From positions 1 to 64,000 of the IMG/VR virus record IMGVR_UViG_3300042519_004024: a stretch of DNA of 64,000 nt; one strand, 5' to 3'. Below the pieces are notes generated by a model. That model was not told the DNA's origin. It was given only the letters and a program-made list of their open reading frames with translations, and did no database searches. This DNA is from a virus. Below, in pieces: positions 40,066 through 48,284 of this stretch (the first letter of the stretch is position 1; every line of letters starts with the position of its first letter). The translations under genes and the position numbers were made by a program.

Positions 40066-41091
40066 TTATTTTCCAAATCCTACTTTACCACCACCCTTAA
40101 TTGTTGGTGCCTTTTTTAATCCCTCCAAGTTATCGATAGTCTCCTCAAAACTTCTACCCATAACAATAACCGAAATTACAACTTCTTTCAAATGTGACAA
40201 TGACATTCCCTCAGTTTTTTTAATCCACTCTTCAATGTTGATGTTTTTTAAATCATCCTCATTTAATTTATGTTCAATGTATGCTCTTCTGATATCATCG
40301 TTGGGTAACTCAACTTTATATCGTCTGTCAAAACGAGAAGGTCTATTTGTTATTCGTTCTTGTAATTTTTCAGGGTAGTTGGTTGTTGCTATATAAACAA
40401 CCCCCTCAATTTGTTTAACACCATCAAGAATGTTTAATAGTCTTGCCGTCTGATATCTATTTTCGCCAGCAAGTGAATCAATATCCTCCAATAGAACAAC
40501 TAACGGTCTGTTTGGTTCAACCTTTCTGAATGTTGCAATGAATGATGTAAATCTATCAACGTCTTCCTCATCTTTAACATTTATAACAATACCGTCTTTC
40601 TCAATTAACTGCTGAGAAATTAATTGTATAATTCCTGATTTTCCACATCCTGGTTCACCATACATCAGGATTCCTCGTTTGTGTATGTAATTGTATTTTT
40701 TATAATTTTCAGCCCTATTCCAAAAGTTATCAATATCTTTTAAAATGTCGGTAATCTCATAAGATGGTAGATGATACAACTCGTCTGTCTTGAATGGTTG
40801 TTTTTTCAAAGTATGTGTTTGTAAATTTCCATTCCAACCAATTTCATAAACACCGGCAGGGACTTTAGGTACTGTAACGTAAGCCGGAGCATATTCATCA
40901 TTTTTTAAGTTACTCCAACAAGAAGGAACATCAACATCTTTTTTTTCTTCGTTGTTTGGAATATTTATTTTTTTACGGATGATTGGTTCTTCTTCCTCAG
41001 AATAACCTGTATATTCAATAGCCTCATCAATATATTCTTCGCTCATGTTATTTCTTTTTAAAATTTTTTTTAATTCTTCTTTCCATTCCAT
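40066..41091 (-). CDS. AAA ATPase, BCS1-like
   Basis: A 341-residue protein with a Walker A motif GEPGCGKS at residues 145-152, Walker B VVLLEDID at about residues 197-204, sensor motif IATTNYPEKLQ and arginine finger RPSRFDRR. The N-terminal 110 residues are a specific adapter with DEAIEYTGYSEEEE. BCS1-like AAA proteins remodel or unfold protein partners; phages carry several. The start overlaps the next gene by 22 bases. Confidence 0.9.
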   Translation of the reverse strand: MEWKEELKKILKRNNMSEEYIDEAIEYTGYSEEEEPIIRKKINIPNNEEKKDVDVPSCWSNLKNDEYAPAYVTVPKVPAGVYEIGWNGNLQTHTLKKQPFKTDELYHLPSYEITDILKDIDNFWNRAENYKKYNYIHKRGILMYGEPGCGKSGIIQLISQQLIEKDGIVINVKDEEDVDRFTSFIATFRKVEPNRPLVVLLEDIDSLAGENRYQTARLLNILDGVKQIEGVVYIATTNYPEKLQERITNRPSRFDRRYKVELPNDDIRRAYIEHKLNEDDLKNINIEEWIKKTEGMSLSHLKEVVISVIVMGRSFEETIDNLEGLKKAPTIKGGGKVGFGK

Positions 41092-41264
41092 TTTTCAATT
41101 TTTTCCCAATCGTCTTTTTTTACAGCAACTCTTACACCATCAATGGTAAAGAATACCTCATTAGGAAAAACCATAGGATCTTCTATTTTTTCAGGGTTTA
41201 TTTTTATAGAATTATAATAAACCCCCTCATTTGCAAATCTAACTAATACTTCAATCTTTTCCAT
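41070..41264 (-). CDS. Small hypothetical protein
   Basis: A 64-residue protein starting MEKIEVLVRFANEGVYYNSI. Beta-rich with NEVFFTIDGVRVAVKKDDWE and a basic end. Overlaps both neighbours. No domain recognised. Confidence 0.65.
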   Translation of the reverse strand: MEKIEVLVRFANEGVYYNSIKINPEKIEDPMVFPNEVFFTIDGVRVAVKKDDWEKIEKWNGKKN

Positions 41265-41466
41265 TTTTATTATTAAATGCTGACATTATCATACCATATT
41301 CTAAAACTATCAAAATAACTCTACCCCATATACTGGTTAATAACCACCAATTAAACGGATTTAAATCAAAATAAATTAAAGAGAATATAGAATACCAAAC
41401 AAAATTAAAAACAATTAATTCTGTGATTTTTAAACCTAAAGGTTTTTCTTTTTTATCTAAGGACAT
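41251..41466 (-). CDS. Small membrane protein
   Basis: A 71-residue protein starting MSLDKKEKPLGLKITELIVF. Two hydrophobic helices (residues about 15-31 and 38-62), with NWWLLTSIWGRVILI between, and a polar end. Function unknown; typical small phage inner-membrane protein. Confidence 0.68.
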   Translation of the reverse strand: MSLDKKEKPLGLKITELIVFNFVWYSIFSLIYFDLNPFNWWLLTSIWGRVILIVLEYGMIMSAFNNKNGKD

Positions 41467-41695
41467 AACTATGAATAATAATTAACACTTCTTCAATTCT
41501 ATCAGTTTTCATAACAATAGCTCGATCTTCTTTAACAACTATATCCATAATTCCAAGATCCTCTTTTAATCTATCGGATTGTATTTTAACTTCTTTTTTT
41601 GCGTCACCCTCATTTTTAAAGAACCCAAAATATGAGTCACAATTTCCTGTTTTGTCACATACTCCATAAATAATTTCTCTTGCTGGTTGTATCAT
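41453..41695 (-). CDS. Small hypothetical protein
   Basis: An 80-residue protein starting MIQPAREIIYGVCDKTGNCD. Alpha/beta, with two Cys in the first 20 residues and a helix KKEVKIQSDRLKEDLGI. No domain recognised. Overlaps the downstream membrane gene. It lies after the terminator at 41721, so it is probably the first gene of this unit. Confidence 0.65.
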   Translation of the reverse strand: MIQPAREIIYGVCDKTGNCDSYFGFFKNEGDAKKEVKIQSDRLKEDLGIMDIVVKEDRAIVMKTDRIEEVLIIIHSYVLR

Positions 41696-41720
41696 AATTT
41701 TAATTTTTTATAAGTTTAAT

Positions 41721-41752
41721 AAAAAAAGGTGACTCTATCAATGAGAGTCACC
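41721..41752 (-). terminator. Terminator overlapping the RNA ligase stop
   Basis: GGTGACTCT...AGAGTCACC, perfect 9-base stem, followed by T7 on the minus strand; the ligase stop codon at 41738-41740 lies in the loop. Confidence 0.85.
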
Positions 41753-42871
41753 AACATTATTTTTTTCTCCGTATATTAAGTAGTCAGGGTTTATTACTTT
41801 AGATACTTTTCTACGATCACCAGTTACAGATTTCACAACTATACCTTCATGTGGTACTTTACCCCCTTCTATGTTGTTATTAAACACAAAAGTATCTTGT
41901 ATCTCTTTAACCCATATACCTTTGTATAGTAACTCAACTTGTGGTAATTGTAGACAATCAAAGTGTACTGTTTCATTTATGTATGGTTGGTACACTCCAT
42001 CAACTTCAACATCAAATCCTGCGAATTTAACATCGGTCAAACCGTACTCATAGTTTTTTTGTATACCAGCCCCGTATATCTCGCCGTATATAACAACACC
42101 TTCATTTAAGTCAGTTGGTTCGTAAGTATCTTTTACGTGATCCCACAACTTACCTCTTATGTCGTAAGTGTTCGCCACAGTTTTCCATACATCAGTATCG
42201 TAAAACCCTTGTGAATCAGAACCCTTCTCAACGTTATGAGAACCATAAACATATTCAAATGCTGCCCATTGATTTCCAAAGAACATTTTAACACGATCCC
42301 ATATAGATAGTTTTTTCTTTCTAACTATACCGTAACGAGCATTAGTTCCATGAAGTTTACGAGTTATAACAACTTCATCTTCCTCACTGAACATATCAGG
42401 TACGTTCTTTTGGTTAGGGAACTTGTAGTAAACTTTGAAGTTAGGGTTTTGGTGGTATTTTATTTTACGTCCACCAACACTTAACTGAACGGTTTTAACT
42501 GGTGGTTCGTATTTAGTTATACCAAGTATTCCCATCATATCATCACCTTCATTAACGTTGTTCTCCAATGATTTTGGTGCCAAGTATTTGAATGGTATTA
42601 ATAAACATTCAGAGTAAACACCTCGAAGTTTAACGGTACGAACTCTTTGTCCTTTACGAAGGTAGTTAGTTACTTCCATCAAGTCAGATAAAGCTTGTGG
42701 TATTACCGCATCAGTAGTTGCAACAACAACCTTATCGTCTACTTTGTATTCGCCTTTCTTGGTTATGGCGTTCCACCCACCAACAGTAACTAACTCTATG
42801 TTATCGGCGTTTGGTATTTCAGATATAGAACCTATCTTACCAACATATGCAACACTATTTAAATTTTCCAT
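41738..42871 (-). CDS. RNA ligase with N-terminal OB-type module
   Basis: A 377-residue protein. Residues 1-125 form an OB-like module (VTVGGWNAITKKGEYKVDDK). The nucleotidyltransferase domain has motif I KLHGTN with the adenylated Lys at residue 172, an EGVVIYGEIYG motif near 258-268 and EGIVVKS near 343-349. This resembles the Rnl5/NgrRnl type, which seals nicked or broken RNA. A likely use is repair of tRNA cut by host defences. Confidence 0.88.
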   Translation of the reverse strand: MENLNSVAYVGKIGSISEIPNADNIELVTVGGWNAITKKGEYKVDDKVVVATTDAVIPQALSDLMEVTNYLRKGQRVRTVKLRGVYSECLLIPFKYLAPKSLENNVNEGDDMMGILGITKYEPPVKTVQLSVGGRKIKYHQNPNFKVYYKFPNQKNVPDMFSEEDEVVITRKLHGTNARYGIVRKKKLSIWDRVKMFFGNQWAAFEYVYGSHNVEKGSDSQGFYDTDVWKTVANTYDIRGKLWDHVKDTYEPTDLNEGVVIYGEIYGAGIQKNYEYGLTDVKFAGFDVEVDGVYQPYINETVHFDCLQLPQVELLYKGIWVKEIQDTFVFNNNIEGGKVPHEGIVVKSVTGDRRKVSKVINPDYLIYGEKNNVGDSH

Positions 42872-42873
42872 TT

Positions 42874-43134
42874 TTATATATTTTCAAATTCTTTTTTTAC
42901 TGAATCTATTTCTTCTTTCAATCTTTCAAGTTCTTTAGATATCATTTCTTTAATAGCACCTTTGTTATAAAGACTAACCTCATCTTTTCTTGGAAAAGAC
43001 CCCCCTATTGAGTATCCAATTGTTACACCTAAAGAACAAGATTTTAACGCAGATTCTAATTTATACTTCTGTCTTTCCAACCTATCAAGTTCTTCTTTAA
43101 TTTTTTTTGCTTGTTCAAATTTTTCTAATTCCAT
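42874..43134 (-). CDS. Coiled-coil protein
   Basis: An 86-residue protein from the ATG at 43134 (MELEKFEQAKKIKEELDRLE), which overlaps the upstream stop as TGATG. Two coiled coils flank a Gly/Ser-rich hinge (LGVTIGYSIGGSFPRKDEVS). No domain; possibly an oligomeric adapter. Follows the small membrane gene. Confidence 0.68.
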   Translation of the reverse strand: MELEKFEQAKKIKEELDRLERQKYKLESALKSCSLGVTIGYSIGGSFPRKDEVSLYNKGAIKEMISKELERLKEEIDSVKKEFENI

Positions 43135-43265
43135 CAATCTTTCATTTTTAAACCCGGTGTTAATAATAAAGCCCAAAGACAATTACCATTTTGAGTAACG
43201 TACACTGCGGCTCCTATCAATCCGAAGAAACCTAAATAAATTAAACTAATTCCTAAATATTTCAT
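43134..43265 (-). CDS. Small membrane protein
   Basis: A 43-residue ORF starting MKYLGISLIYLGFFGLIGAA. One long hydrophobic helix (residues 3-24) then VTQNGNCLWALLLTPG. It has a TATATTTG box 4 bases before the ATG and couples to 42874-43134 by a TGATG overlap, which supports it being a real gene. Function unknown. Confidence 0.65.
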   Translation of the reverse strand: MKYLGISLIYLGFFGLIGAAVYVTQNGNCLWALLLTPGLKMKD

Positions 43266-43269
43266 ACCA

Positions 43270-43277
43270 CAAATATA
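43270..43277 (-). promoter_or_regulatory. -7 box TATATTTG, 4 bases before ATG
   Basis: Exact TAnnTTTG for the ATG at 43265; no clear TTTG at -33. Confidence 0.6.
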
Positions 43278-43289
43278 TAAATAATTTTT

Positions 43290-43814
43290 CTATTCGTCAC
43301 TATCTTCTTCAAGATAATTTATTTTCATAGATCTTGGTTCAGTAAAGTCCCACTTCTTACTTTCAAACTCTGTGATCCATTCACTAACATCTTCTCTTGT
43401 CCAATGTGGAGCAAAAGAAGGACGATACTTAAATGGTAAATTTTTACTTTCATCCCACTCATCAAGTCGTTTTGTTACATCTTCAATAAGGTTTTTAGTC
43501 TTAGTGTGTTTAATCCACTCTCTGTAATCATCCTCGGATTTAATAAACATAACATCACCATAATTATAAAACTCCATTTCAGGAAATTCTAAATTAGGGT
43601 TGTTGGTATAAACATCAACAATACCATTGTCACCGTAATATGAATCACAAAGTTCTTTTAAACCATATATACTACTTGGTCTTTCTTCCCAAACACTACC
43701 GAACTGACGAACAGAACAGATATACAAATACCCATCTTCATAAGAATTTATTTTATATTCAATTTTATTTCGTAGTGAAATAAGTTCGTCCATTGTTAGT
43801 TTTTCTAAATTCAT
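43290..43814 (-). CDS. Hypothetical protein
   Basis: A 174-residue protein starting MNLEKLTMDELISLRNKIEY. Helical start, then GSVWEERPSSIYGLKELCDS and a C-terminal FAPHWTREDVSEWITEFESK. Aromatic and acidic; no domain recognised. MNLEKL here is not a type D tag: no Leu-x-Glu follows at the right place and the promoter region differs. Confidence 0.7.
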   Translation of the reverse strand: MNLEKLTMDELISLRNKIEYKINSYEDGYLYICSVRQFGSVWEERPSSIYGLKELCDSYYGDNGIVDVYTNNPNLEFPEMEFYNYGDVMFIKSEDDYREWIKHTKTKNLIEDVTKRLDEWDESKNLPFKYRPSFAPHWTREDVSEWITEFESKKWDFTEPRSMKINYLEEDSDE

Positions 43815-43837
43815 ATTGTTCGTGTACTGTTTGCGTT

Positions 43838-44050
43838 TTAAATTAATCTCATTTTTTCAACTATTTCTTCAGGTGTTTCTTTAACTTCAGATACCGAACC
43901 ATTATGCCCTACTTTAGTGAGTTTTTCAATGATTGGTTTACCTTCATAATATTTGTCCCCCATTTGTCTTTCATAGAAGTAATCAATTTTATCAATATTG
44001 ATGTAAATCGGTTCATCGTTTTTATATGATGTTAATTTAATTAGTTTCAT
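43838..44050 (-). CDS. Small FlbD-like hypothetical protein
   Basis: A 70-residue protein starting MKLIKLTSYKNDEPIYINID. The layout IKLTS..EPIYIN...I.Y and the C-terminal VKETPEEIVEKMRLI resemble a small bacterial/phage family (FlbD-like) of unclear role. The -7 box is 4 bases before the ATG, suggesting a leaderless mRNA. Confidence 0.7.
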   Translation of the reverse strand: MKLIKLTSYKNDEPIYINIDKIDYFYERQMGDKYYEGKPIIEKLTKVGHNGSVSEVKETPEEIVEKMRLI

Positions 44051-44051
44051 A

Positions 44052-44474
44052 TTACAAAGATAAATGTTTTTTTGCGTTTTCTAAAAATTTCTCAATATTT
44101 TCTTTTCCTGCAGGATTTGCCGAATGAACCAAATATTTTGGTAATGGTACGTTCTTGTTTACACAATACTCAACAAGGAACTTTGCACAATCAAGTCCAG
44201 TTTTTTCCATAGAACCAAATTTCATATTCATTTCATCTTCAGACATACCTTCATAATCTTCAGGTTTAAAGTCATAGTGAAAATCAGCCAAGTCGTGATC
44301 AAAAGATACAAACTCAGGAACACCATTATCTTCAATGTATTTGACAAACTCATCGTGGTTTGTTACTATATCCCAATCATTCTCCCAATAAAATTTATTG
44401 AATGATGACGGTATTAATCTTATTGCGTCTTTTGGAATTCTGAAGTCATCCAAAAATAATTTATTATTTTTCAT
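44052..44474 (-). CDS. Cyclic-phosphate processing receiver (cREC) domain protein
   Basis: A 140-residue protein with LFLDDFRIPKDAI (motif DD at start), a central FVSFDHDLADF, and LVHSANPAGKENI near the end. This set fits the cREC receiver-like family, thought to act on cyclic phosphate ends in RNA repair. It fits the RNA ligase, kinase and HAD genes nearby. No tag; its stop overlaps the promoter of 43838-44050. Confidence 0.82.
   Translation of the reverse strand: MKNNKLFLDDFRIPKDAIRLIPSSFNKFYWENDWDIVTNHDEFVKYIEDNGVPEFVSFDHDLADFHYDFKPEDYEGMSEDEMNMKFGSMEKTGLDCAKFLVEYCVNKNVPLPKYLVHSANPAGKENIEKFLENAKKHLSL
44055..44062 (-). promoter_or_regulatory. -7 box TATCTTTG, 4 bases before ATG
   Basis: Exact TAnnTTTG for the ATG at 44050. 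Confidence 0.6.
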
Positions 44475-44934
44475 TTGTATATTTTCTTAATAGTTTGAAT
44501 ATCTCTGTAATATCTGTAAATTCAGATGGTGGACTATCGTTTCTACCAGGAAGAAAGATTATTGTAAATCCGTGATTTCCTTCAAATCTTTCAGTCACTC
44601 TTTTACCGCAGATTTCAGTAATATAAACCCAAGGAAAGTTCCCTGATAGTTTTACATCAATTCCAATTTTTTTCAATCTTTCTACAAATACTGTGATTTT
44701 ATCTCCAGTTAGTTTTGTACTTGTTTCTGTTTCCATTTCTGTATATGTTCCAAATTTAGTTTCTTTTATTTTCATACTAGAATTTTTCCATTCTTTCCAA
44801 ACATCAAAGTCTTTAAGTTTTTCTAAAAACTCATTATCCATTTCTTTGGCTTGTTCAATTACTTCATAGATACATTTTCCTTCATTCTCTATTTGGTCAT
44901 ATAACCATTCTACTGCTGTCTGTTTTACTTCCAT
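44464..44934 (-). CDS. Phage protein with AVEWLYDQ start
   Basis: A 156-residue protein starting MEVKQTAVEWLYDQIENEGK. This N terminus is familiar from small Bacteroidota phage proteins of unknown role. The second half is beta-rich with GNFPWVYITEICGKRVTERF and GFTIIFLPGRND, possibly a small binding domain. Start overlaps the upstream Cys-rich gene. Confidence 0.7.
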   Translation of the reverse strand: MEVKQTAVEWLYDQIENEGKCIYEVIEQAKEMDNEFLEKLKDFDVWKEWKNSSMKIKETKFGTYTEMETETSTKLTGDKITVFVERLKKIGIDVKLSGNFPWVYITEICGKRVTERFEGNHGFTIIFLPGRNDSPPSEFTDITEIFKLLRKYTNEK

Positions 44935-45091
44935 AACATTCTAATTTTTTATTTTTAACATTCCACAAATCTTTTTTTCCTTCAGTCATATGACAATTGT
45001 GTTTCTTACCGGTTCTCTCAGCAAAATCAACAATAGTATCGTTGTGACGATTACGAATGAAGTGCGGACATTCTTTACAAGGTTTTTTCAC
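44897..45091 (-). CDS. Cysteine-rich zinc-binding protein with GTG start
   Basis: A 64-residue protein starting MKKPCKECPHFIRNRHNDTI. CKEC and a later HNCHM and LECYG give a possible zinc site. The start codon is GTG; it is fixed by a TACCTTTG box exactly 4 bases upstream with TTTG 20 bases further, the same layout as ATG genes. It overlaps the next gene by 38 bases. Confidence 0.72.
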   Translation of the reverse strand: MKKPCKECPHFIRNRHNDTIVDFAERTGKKHNCHMTEGKKDLWNVKNKKLECYGSKTDSSRMVI

Positions 45092-45095
45092 CTAA

Positions 45096-45127
45096 CAAAG
45101 GTAAGAAATGTTTTTTAATAAAACAAA
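45096..45127 (-). promoter_or_regulatory. Promoter TTTG-N20-TACCTTTG, 4 bases before GTG
   Basis: -7 box at 45096-45103, TTTG at 45124-45127, 20-base spacer. Confidence 0.7.
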
Positions 45128-45493
45128 TTATTTTTTAATTGGTACAGTATCAACAATTTCAAGTGTTACAGGTATTACTCCTCTTTTTAGGAAATCCATT
45201 TGTTTGGCAGTACCATAGGATAAATCAATAATATGACTTGATGACTTTGGTAATCTGTCATTAATTTTAACGTATCTAACAGAGTCATTTATAAGGTTTG
45301 TTACTTTCACTACGGTTCCAAACTTGAATGTTTTGTGTGCTGCGGTTAGACTATCTTTATGGAATCTTTCTCCTGATGCTGTTAATCTACCTGTGTAGTT
45401 TTTACCGTAATATGTTGCGGTTCCTTTATGTACTTTAATAGGGTTAATAAAAGATAGTGTCAGTATTGATATAAGTAATAATATTTTTTCCAT
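45128..45493 (-). CDS. RlpA-like double-psi beta-barrel protein
   Basis: A 121-residue protein with a signal peptide (MEKILLLISILTLSFINPIK) and the RlpA fold: GTATYYGKNYTGRLTASGE, LTAAHKTFKFGTVVKVTNL and YVKINDRLP, then HIIDLSYGTAKQM. RlpA proteins bind or cut peptidoglycan. Here it is an exported protein with no SPOR domain, so only the barrel is present. It could help lysis or cell envelope remodelling. Confidence 0.9.
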   Translation of the reverse strand: MEKILLLISILTLSFINPIKVHKGTATYYGKNYTGRLTASGERFHKDSLTAAHKTFKFGTVVKVTNLINDSVRYVKINDRLPKSSSHIIDLSYGTAKQMDFLKRGVIPVTLEIVDTVPIKK

Positions 45494-45504
45494 ACCATTA
45501 AAAT

Positions 45505-45532
45505 AAAAAATCCTTTACAAAAAGTAAAGGAT
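45505..45532 (-). terminator. Intrinsic terminator
   Basis: ATCCTTTAC-AAAAA-GTAAAGGAT, perfect 9-base stem with a minus-strand T tract, after the protease gene. Confidence 0.85.
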
Positions 45533-45538
45533 CTCATA

Positions 45539-46792
45539 TTAACGTTTGAATTTAAACTCAGTCTCTATTTTTCTTCTTCCGTATTTTTTCTCCATTATCT
45601 TTTGGTGTAGATCCCAATTAATTATAGATTCGTTTGTTTGCTCTTTTTCATCAGGAATAAGTGAATATATTTTACCAAGTCTTTTAATTAATTTTGTTGC
45701 AACATAATTAAATCTTTCACATTCATCAACAAAAAATTGATCCTCTTTCTTTTGGTATCTAGCAAGGTGACTTAAAAACTTGTGTCTGACTTTTTCAAAT
45801 TCTTTGTCATCTTCATTATTTTTTACCATATGCCCCATACCTAACATTCTCATAAATCCTGCCATTCTACTATTACCATCCTCTGTCATTCTATCAAAAA
45901 CATCTCTTTTAGCACTTATTAAATTAATGTAAACCAAATCCATAATTTCTTTTATTTTTTGCTCTTCAGTCATATCTTCATATGGTGCACCCGCATGTTC
46001 TAATAAAGCATCAATACGATCCATTTGTTCGTATAGTTTTTCAATTAAATTAGAATAACTAAAATCTCTAATTTGTTTTAATTCTTTAACAACTTTATCG
46101 TTTTCAAAAAATTCTCTAAATTTTTCTTTTGTGATACCAGTTAATTTCATTCTTGTTGCTATTTCAGTTGGTCTAACAAGGTTTTCAACATGTTGAATGA
46201 AATAACTATATCTCATAAAATCATTGATGACTGGAATTCCAAAGTTTAGTCCTTGACTTGCATAAGCTTGGTAATCAGCGTCTTTTCCTATCAAATCAGT
46301 TTCTTTTTTTTGTTTATCAAACTTATGTTTAATTTCATGAGCGATTACAGATATCATATCAACCTTATCTTTAGTGAAACAATTGTAAACATCTTGCGAA
46401 TCCCAATTATCACCATTTGATGCAAAATTAATAGATAACTCAATAATATTGTCTAATTTATGAACCTTCATTAAAATTTTTCTATCGAATTTAAATTCAT
46501 TTGCAACACCAGCAGAAATCATTTCTAATGGACCATCATAATCATCCATTTCATGAATTTCAACTCGTAACTCTAACTCGTTTATTGTATAATCAGATAT
46601 TATTAAATCTAAATCATCTTCAGTAAATGTTTGTATTGTCTTGTAATCCACCATACCTTTTAATAGGTTTGCAACGATTTCGTATAGTTCTTCAGCCGAT
46701 TCAATAATTCCTTCAGGGACACCAACGGCTTCACTTAATAGATTTTTCACTATTAAATTCATTTGTTTTTCTGTAATAATAATTTTTGCCAT
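45539..46792 (-). CDS. Type C-tagged zinc metalloprotease-like protein
   Basis: A 417-residue protein from the ATG at 46792 (MAKIIITEKQMNLIVKNLLS, then EAVG), tag end Leu-Ser-Glu. The zincin motif HEIKH is at residues 152-156 (ISVIAHEIKHKFDKQ), with RPTEIATR near 200 as a possible third ligand site. A long helical C-terminal half (about 210 residues) is unassigned. The largest of the three tagged proteases. TATTTAT box 4 bases upstream. Confidence 0.85.
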   Translation of the reverse strand: MAKIIITEKQMNLIVKNLLSEAVGVPEGIIESAEELYEIVANLLKGMVDYKTIQTFTEDDLDLIISDYTINELELRVEIHEMDDYDGPLEMISAGVANEFKFDRKILMKVHKLDNIIELSINFASNGDNWDSQDVYNCFTKDKVDMISVIAHEIKHKFDKQKKETDLIGKDADYQAYASQGLNFGIPVINDFMRYSYFIQHVENLVRPTEIATRMKLTGITKEKFREFFENDKVVKELKQIRDFSYSNLIEKLYEQMDRIDALLEHAGAPYEDMTEEQKIKEIMDLVYINLISAKRDVFDRMTEDGNSRMAGFMRMLGMGHMVKNNEDDKEFEKVRHKFLSHLARYQKKEDQFFVDECERFNYVATKLIKRLGKIYSLIPDEKEQTNESIINWDLHQKIMEKKYGRRKIETEFKFKR

Positions 46793-46796
46793 ACAT

Positions 46797-46803
46797 ATAA
46801 ATA
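46797..46803 (-). promoter_or_regulatory. Late-type promoter box TATTTAT
   Basis: Sense CAATATATTTATA, 4 bases before the ATG at 46792. Confidence 0.55.
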
Positions 46804-46817
46804 TATTGGGGTTTGGT

Positions 46818-47471
46818 TTATCCCACAACCCCAACTAAATTGTCTAAATGGTGATCATTAATCATATCTGAAGCAACCATTCTTTTATCCATTATTTTAA
46901 TAATTTCAGAAATACTGTAAGGATCCAATCCATTACCGTCTACTCCAACATCCATTTTTTTACCGTTACCAAATTTACGGTTTTCAGGTAAGTGAACGTG
47001 TCCGTGAAGATGAATAACACCTTTGTTCATACCATTCCAACTTTGAAGTGGGTAGTGGCATAAAACAAAATCTTTTCCCTCAATGTTTACTTCCAAGTAG
47101 TGTTGTACACTTAAAAATCTTCCTTGAACGTAATCACGATTATTTTCAATGTGGTGATCGTGGTTTCCAAGTATTAAATGAATGTTATGACAAACAAGTC
47201 TTTCAAGAAAAATTCCAATGTTATCGAATCCACCGAATGAAACATCACCCAACATAATAAGTGTATCGTCTTGCCCAACAAGATTATTAATACCATCAAC
47301 AAGTCTTTCATTCATTTGTTCAATAGTTTGAAAATCCCTTGTTGATTCAACAGGTACTTCACCATCTTGTGTTCTCCAATTGGTTGCTCCTCTTACAATA
47401 TTTTTATGTCCAAAGTGCGTGTCTGATGTTATCCACACTTTTCCTGACGTTAATAATTTTTTAAAACTCAT
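46818..47471 (-). CDS. Calcineurin-like metallophosphoesterase
   Basis: A 217-residue protein with WITSDTHFGHKNI, IMLGDVSFG, LILGNHDHH, VLCHYPLQSW and LHGHVHLPENR, the full phosphoesterase motif series. This type (with THFGH and LHGHVH) is common in phages; substrates proposed include nucleotides and RNA ends. Untagged; its start overlaps the kinase stop by 4 bases, forming a phosphate-processing pair. Confidence 0.9.
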   Translation of the reverse strand: MSFKKLLTSGKVWITSDTHFGHKNIVRGATNWRTQDGEVPVESTRDFQTIEQMNERLVDGINNLVGQDDTLIMLGDVSFGGFDNIGIFLERLVCHNIHLILGNHDHHIENNRDYVQGRFLSVQHYLEVNIEGKDFVLCHYPLQSWNGMNKGVIHLHGHVHLPENRKFGNGKKMDVGVDGNGLDPYSISEIIKIMDKRMVASDMINDHHLDNLVGVVG

Positions 47472-47857
47472 AACTTTATTTCAAATCTTTGACACATTTG
47501 TTCTATTTTATCTTCCGGCACACCGTGTGTATTTTTACCACCGTGTCTATTTTCGACAACAACTGAAAAAACAGTATACCCATATTCTTTTGCCATATCA
47601 AAATATGGTTTCATTTCCCATTCTTGTGTTGATGTATTTGAAACCACAATCTTTGGATATTCTAAAATCATATCGGATTTTACAAACCCCTGACACCATT
47701 GATGAGCATTTTTGATTTTAGTTGAATCAAATTGGTAGTTACCGTCCACGTCAATGAAGAACATATCAGCTTCGTAGTGTTGCCCACCCAATGTTTTAGC
47801 AAATGTAGATTTACCACTTCCCGGTATTCCTCTTACTATGTATAAAACTTTTTCCAT
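47468..47857 (-). CDS. P-loop kinase, polynucleotide-kinase-like
   Basis: A 129-residue protein from the ATG at 47857 (MEKVLYIVRGIPGSGKSTFA). Walker A is GIPGSGKST at residues 10-18; later EADMFFIDVDG and IVVSNTSTQEWEMKPYFDM give the metal and lid features of AAA_33/PNK-type kinases. It could phosphorylate RNA or nucleoside ends, in line with the RNA ligase. The -7 box is 4 bases upstream with TTTG 20 further. Confidence 0.85.
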   Translation of the reverse strand: MEKVLYIVRGIPGSGKSTFAKTLGGQHYEADMFFIDVDGNYQFDSTKIKNAHQWCQGFVKSDMILEYPKIVVSNTSTQEWEMKPYFDMAKEYGYTVFSVVVENRHGGKNTHGVPEDKIEQMCQRFEIKL

Positions 47858-47861
47858 ATTA

Positions 47862-47893
47862 CAAATATACAATTATTGTTTTAATCTATCAAA
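47862..47893 (-). promoter_or_regulatory. Promoter TTTG-N20-TATATTTG, 4 bases before ATG
   Basis: -7 box at 47862-47869, TTTG at 47890-47893, 20-base spacer; back to back with the plus-strand late box at 47895. Confidence 0.75.
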
Positions 47894-47894
47894 C

Positions 47895-47901
47895 TATTTA
47901 T
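47895..47901 (+). promoter_or_regulatory. Late-type promoter box TATTTAT, plus strand
   Basis: Sense ACTATTTATAAT, 9 bases before the ATG at 47911. Confidence 0.55.
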
Positions 47902-47910
47902 AATATTATT

Positions 47911-48282
47911 ATGGAACATCTGATTAGAAAAATATTATTGCAGGAAACTTTTGGTAGAGATCGTTGGGATGCTGAGTATTCGGATGAATATCCAAAATAT
48001 AAAAATATGTTAACAACAGCAATTAAAATGGATATAACGGCATCAGGTAAAAGTGAAACTTCAATCATGCTTGGTGACTCAAATGGAAATATTTTAATTC
48101 ATTTTAAAATTGGTAGTAAAACTCTTTATTATGACTATAATTGGTCAGAAGACATTGAAAAGTTAATGCCTTGGCATATTTATGTTAGGCATTTTAAATA
48201 CGCATTGGCTGATTATTTTATCAGTATATTTCCTGACGTATTAATAAAAGATGTGACAGGAGCACATATTACATCATACTAA
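47911..48282 (+). CDS. Type A-tagged hypothetical protein
   Basis: A 123-residue protein starting MEHLIRKILLQETFGRDRWD, tag end Leu-Gln-Glu. Body alpha/beta with ETSIMLGDSNGNILIHFKIG and ending GAHITSY. A tagged gene on the plus strand with a TATTTAT box, which shows the tag-promoter link is not a strand effect. First of a two-gene unit with the ART-like gene. Confidence 0.8.
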   Translation: MEHLIRKILLQETFGRDRWDAEYSDEYPKYKNMLTTAIKMDITASGKSETSIMLGDSNGNILIHFKIGSKTLYYDYNWSEDIEKLMPWHIYVRHFKYALADYFISIFPDVLIKDVTGAHITSY

Positions 48283-48284
48283 CT

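Noticed and set aside
43290-43814. MNLEKL start as a type D tag
   Set aside because: It lacks the HI/QI...VLREE continuation and a Leu-x-Glu, and has no TATTTAT box.
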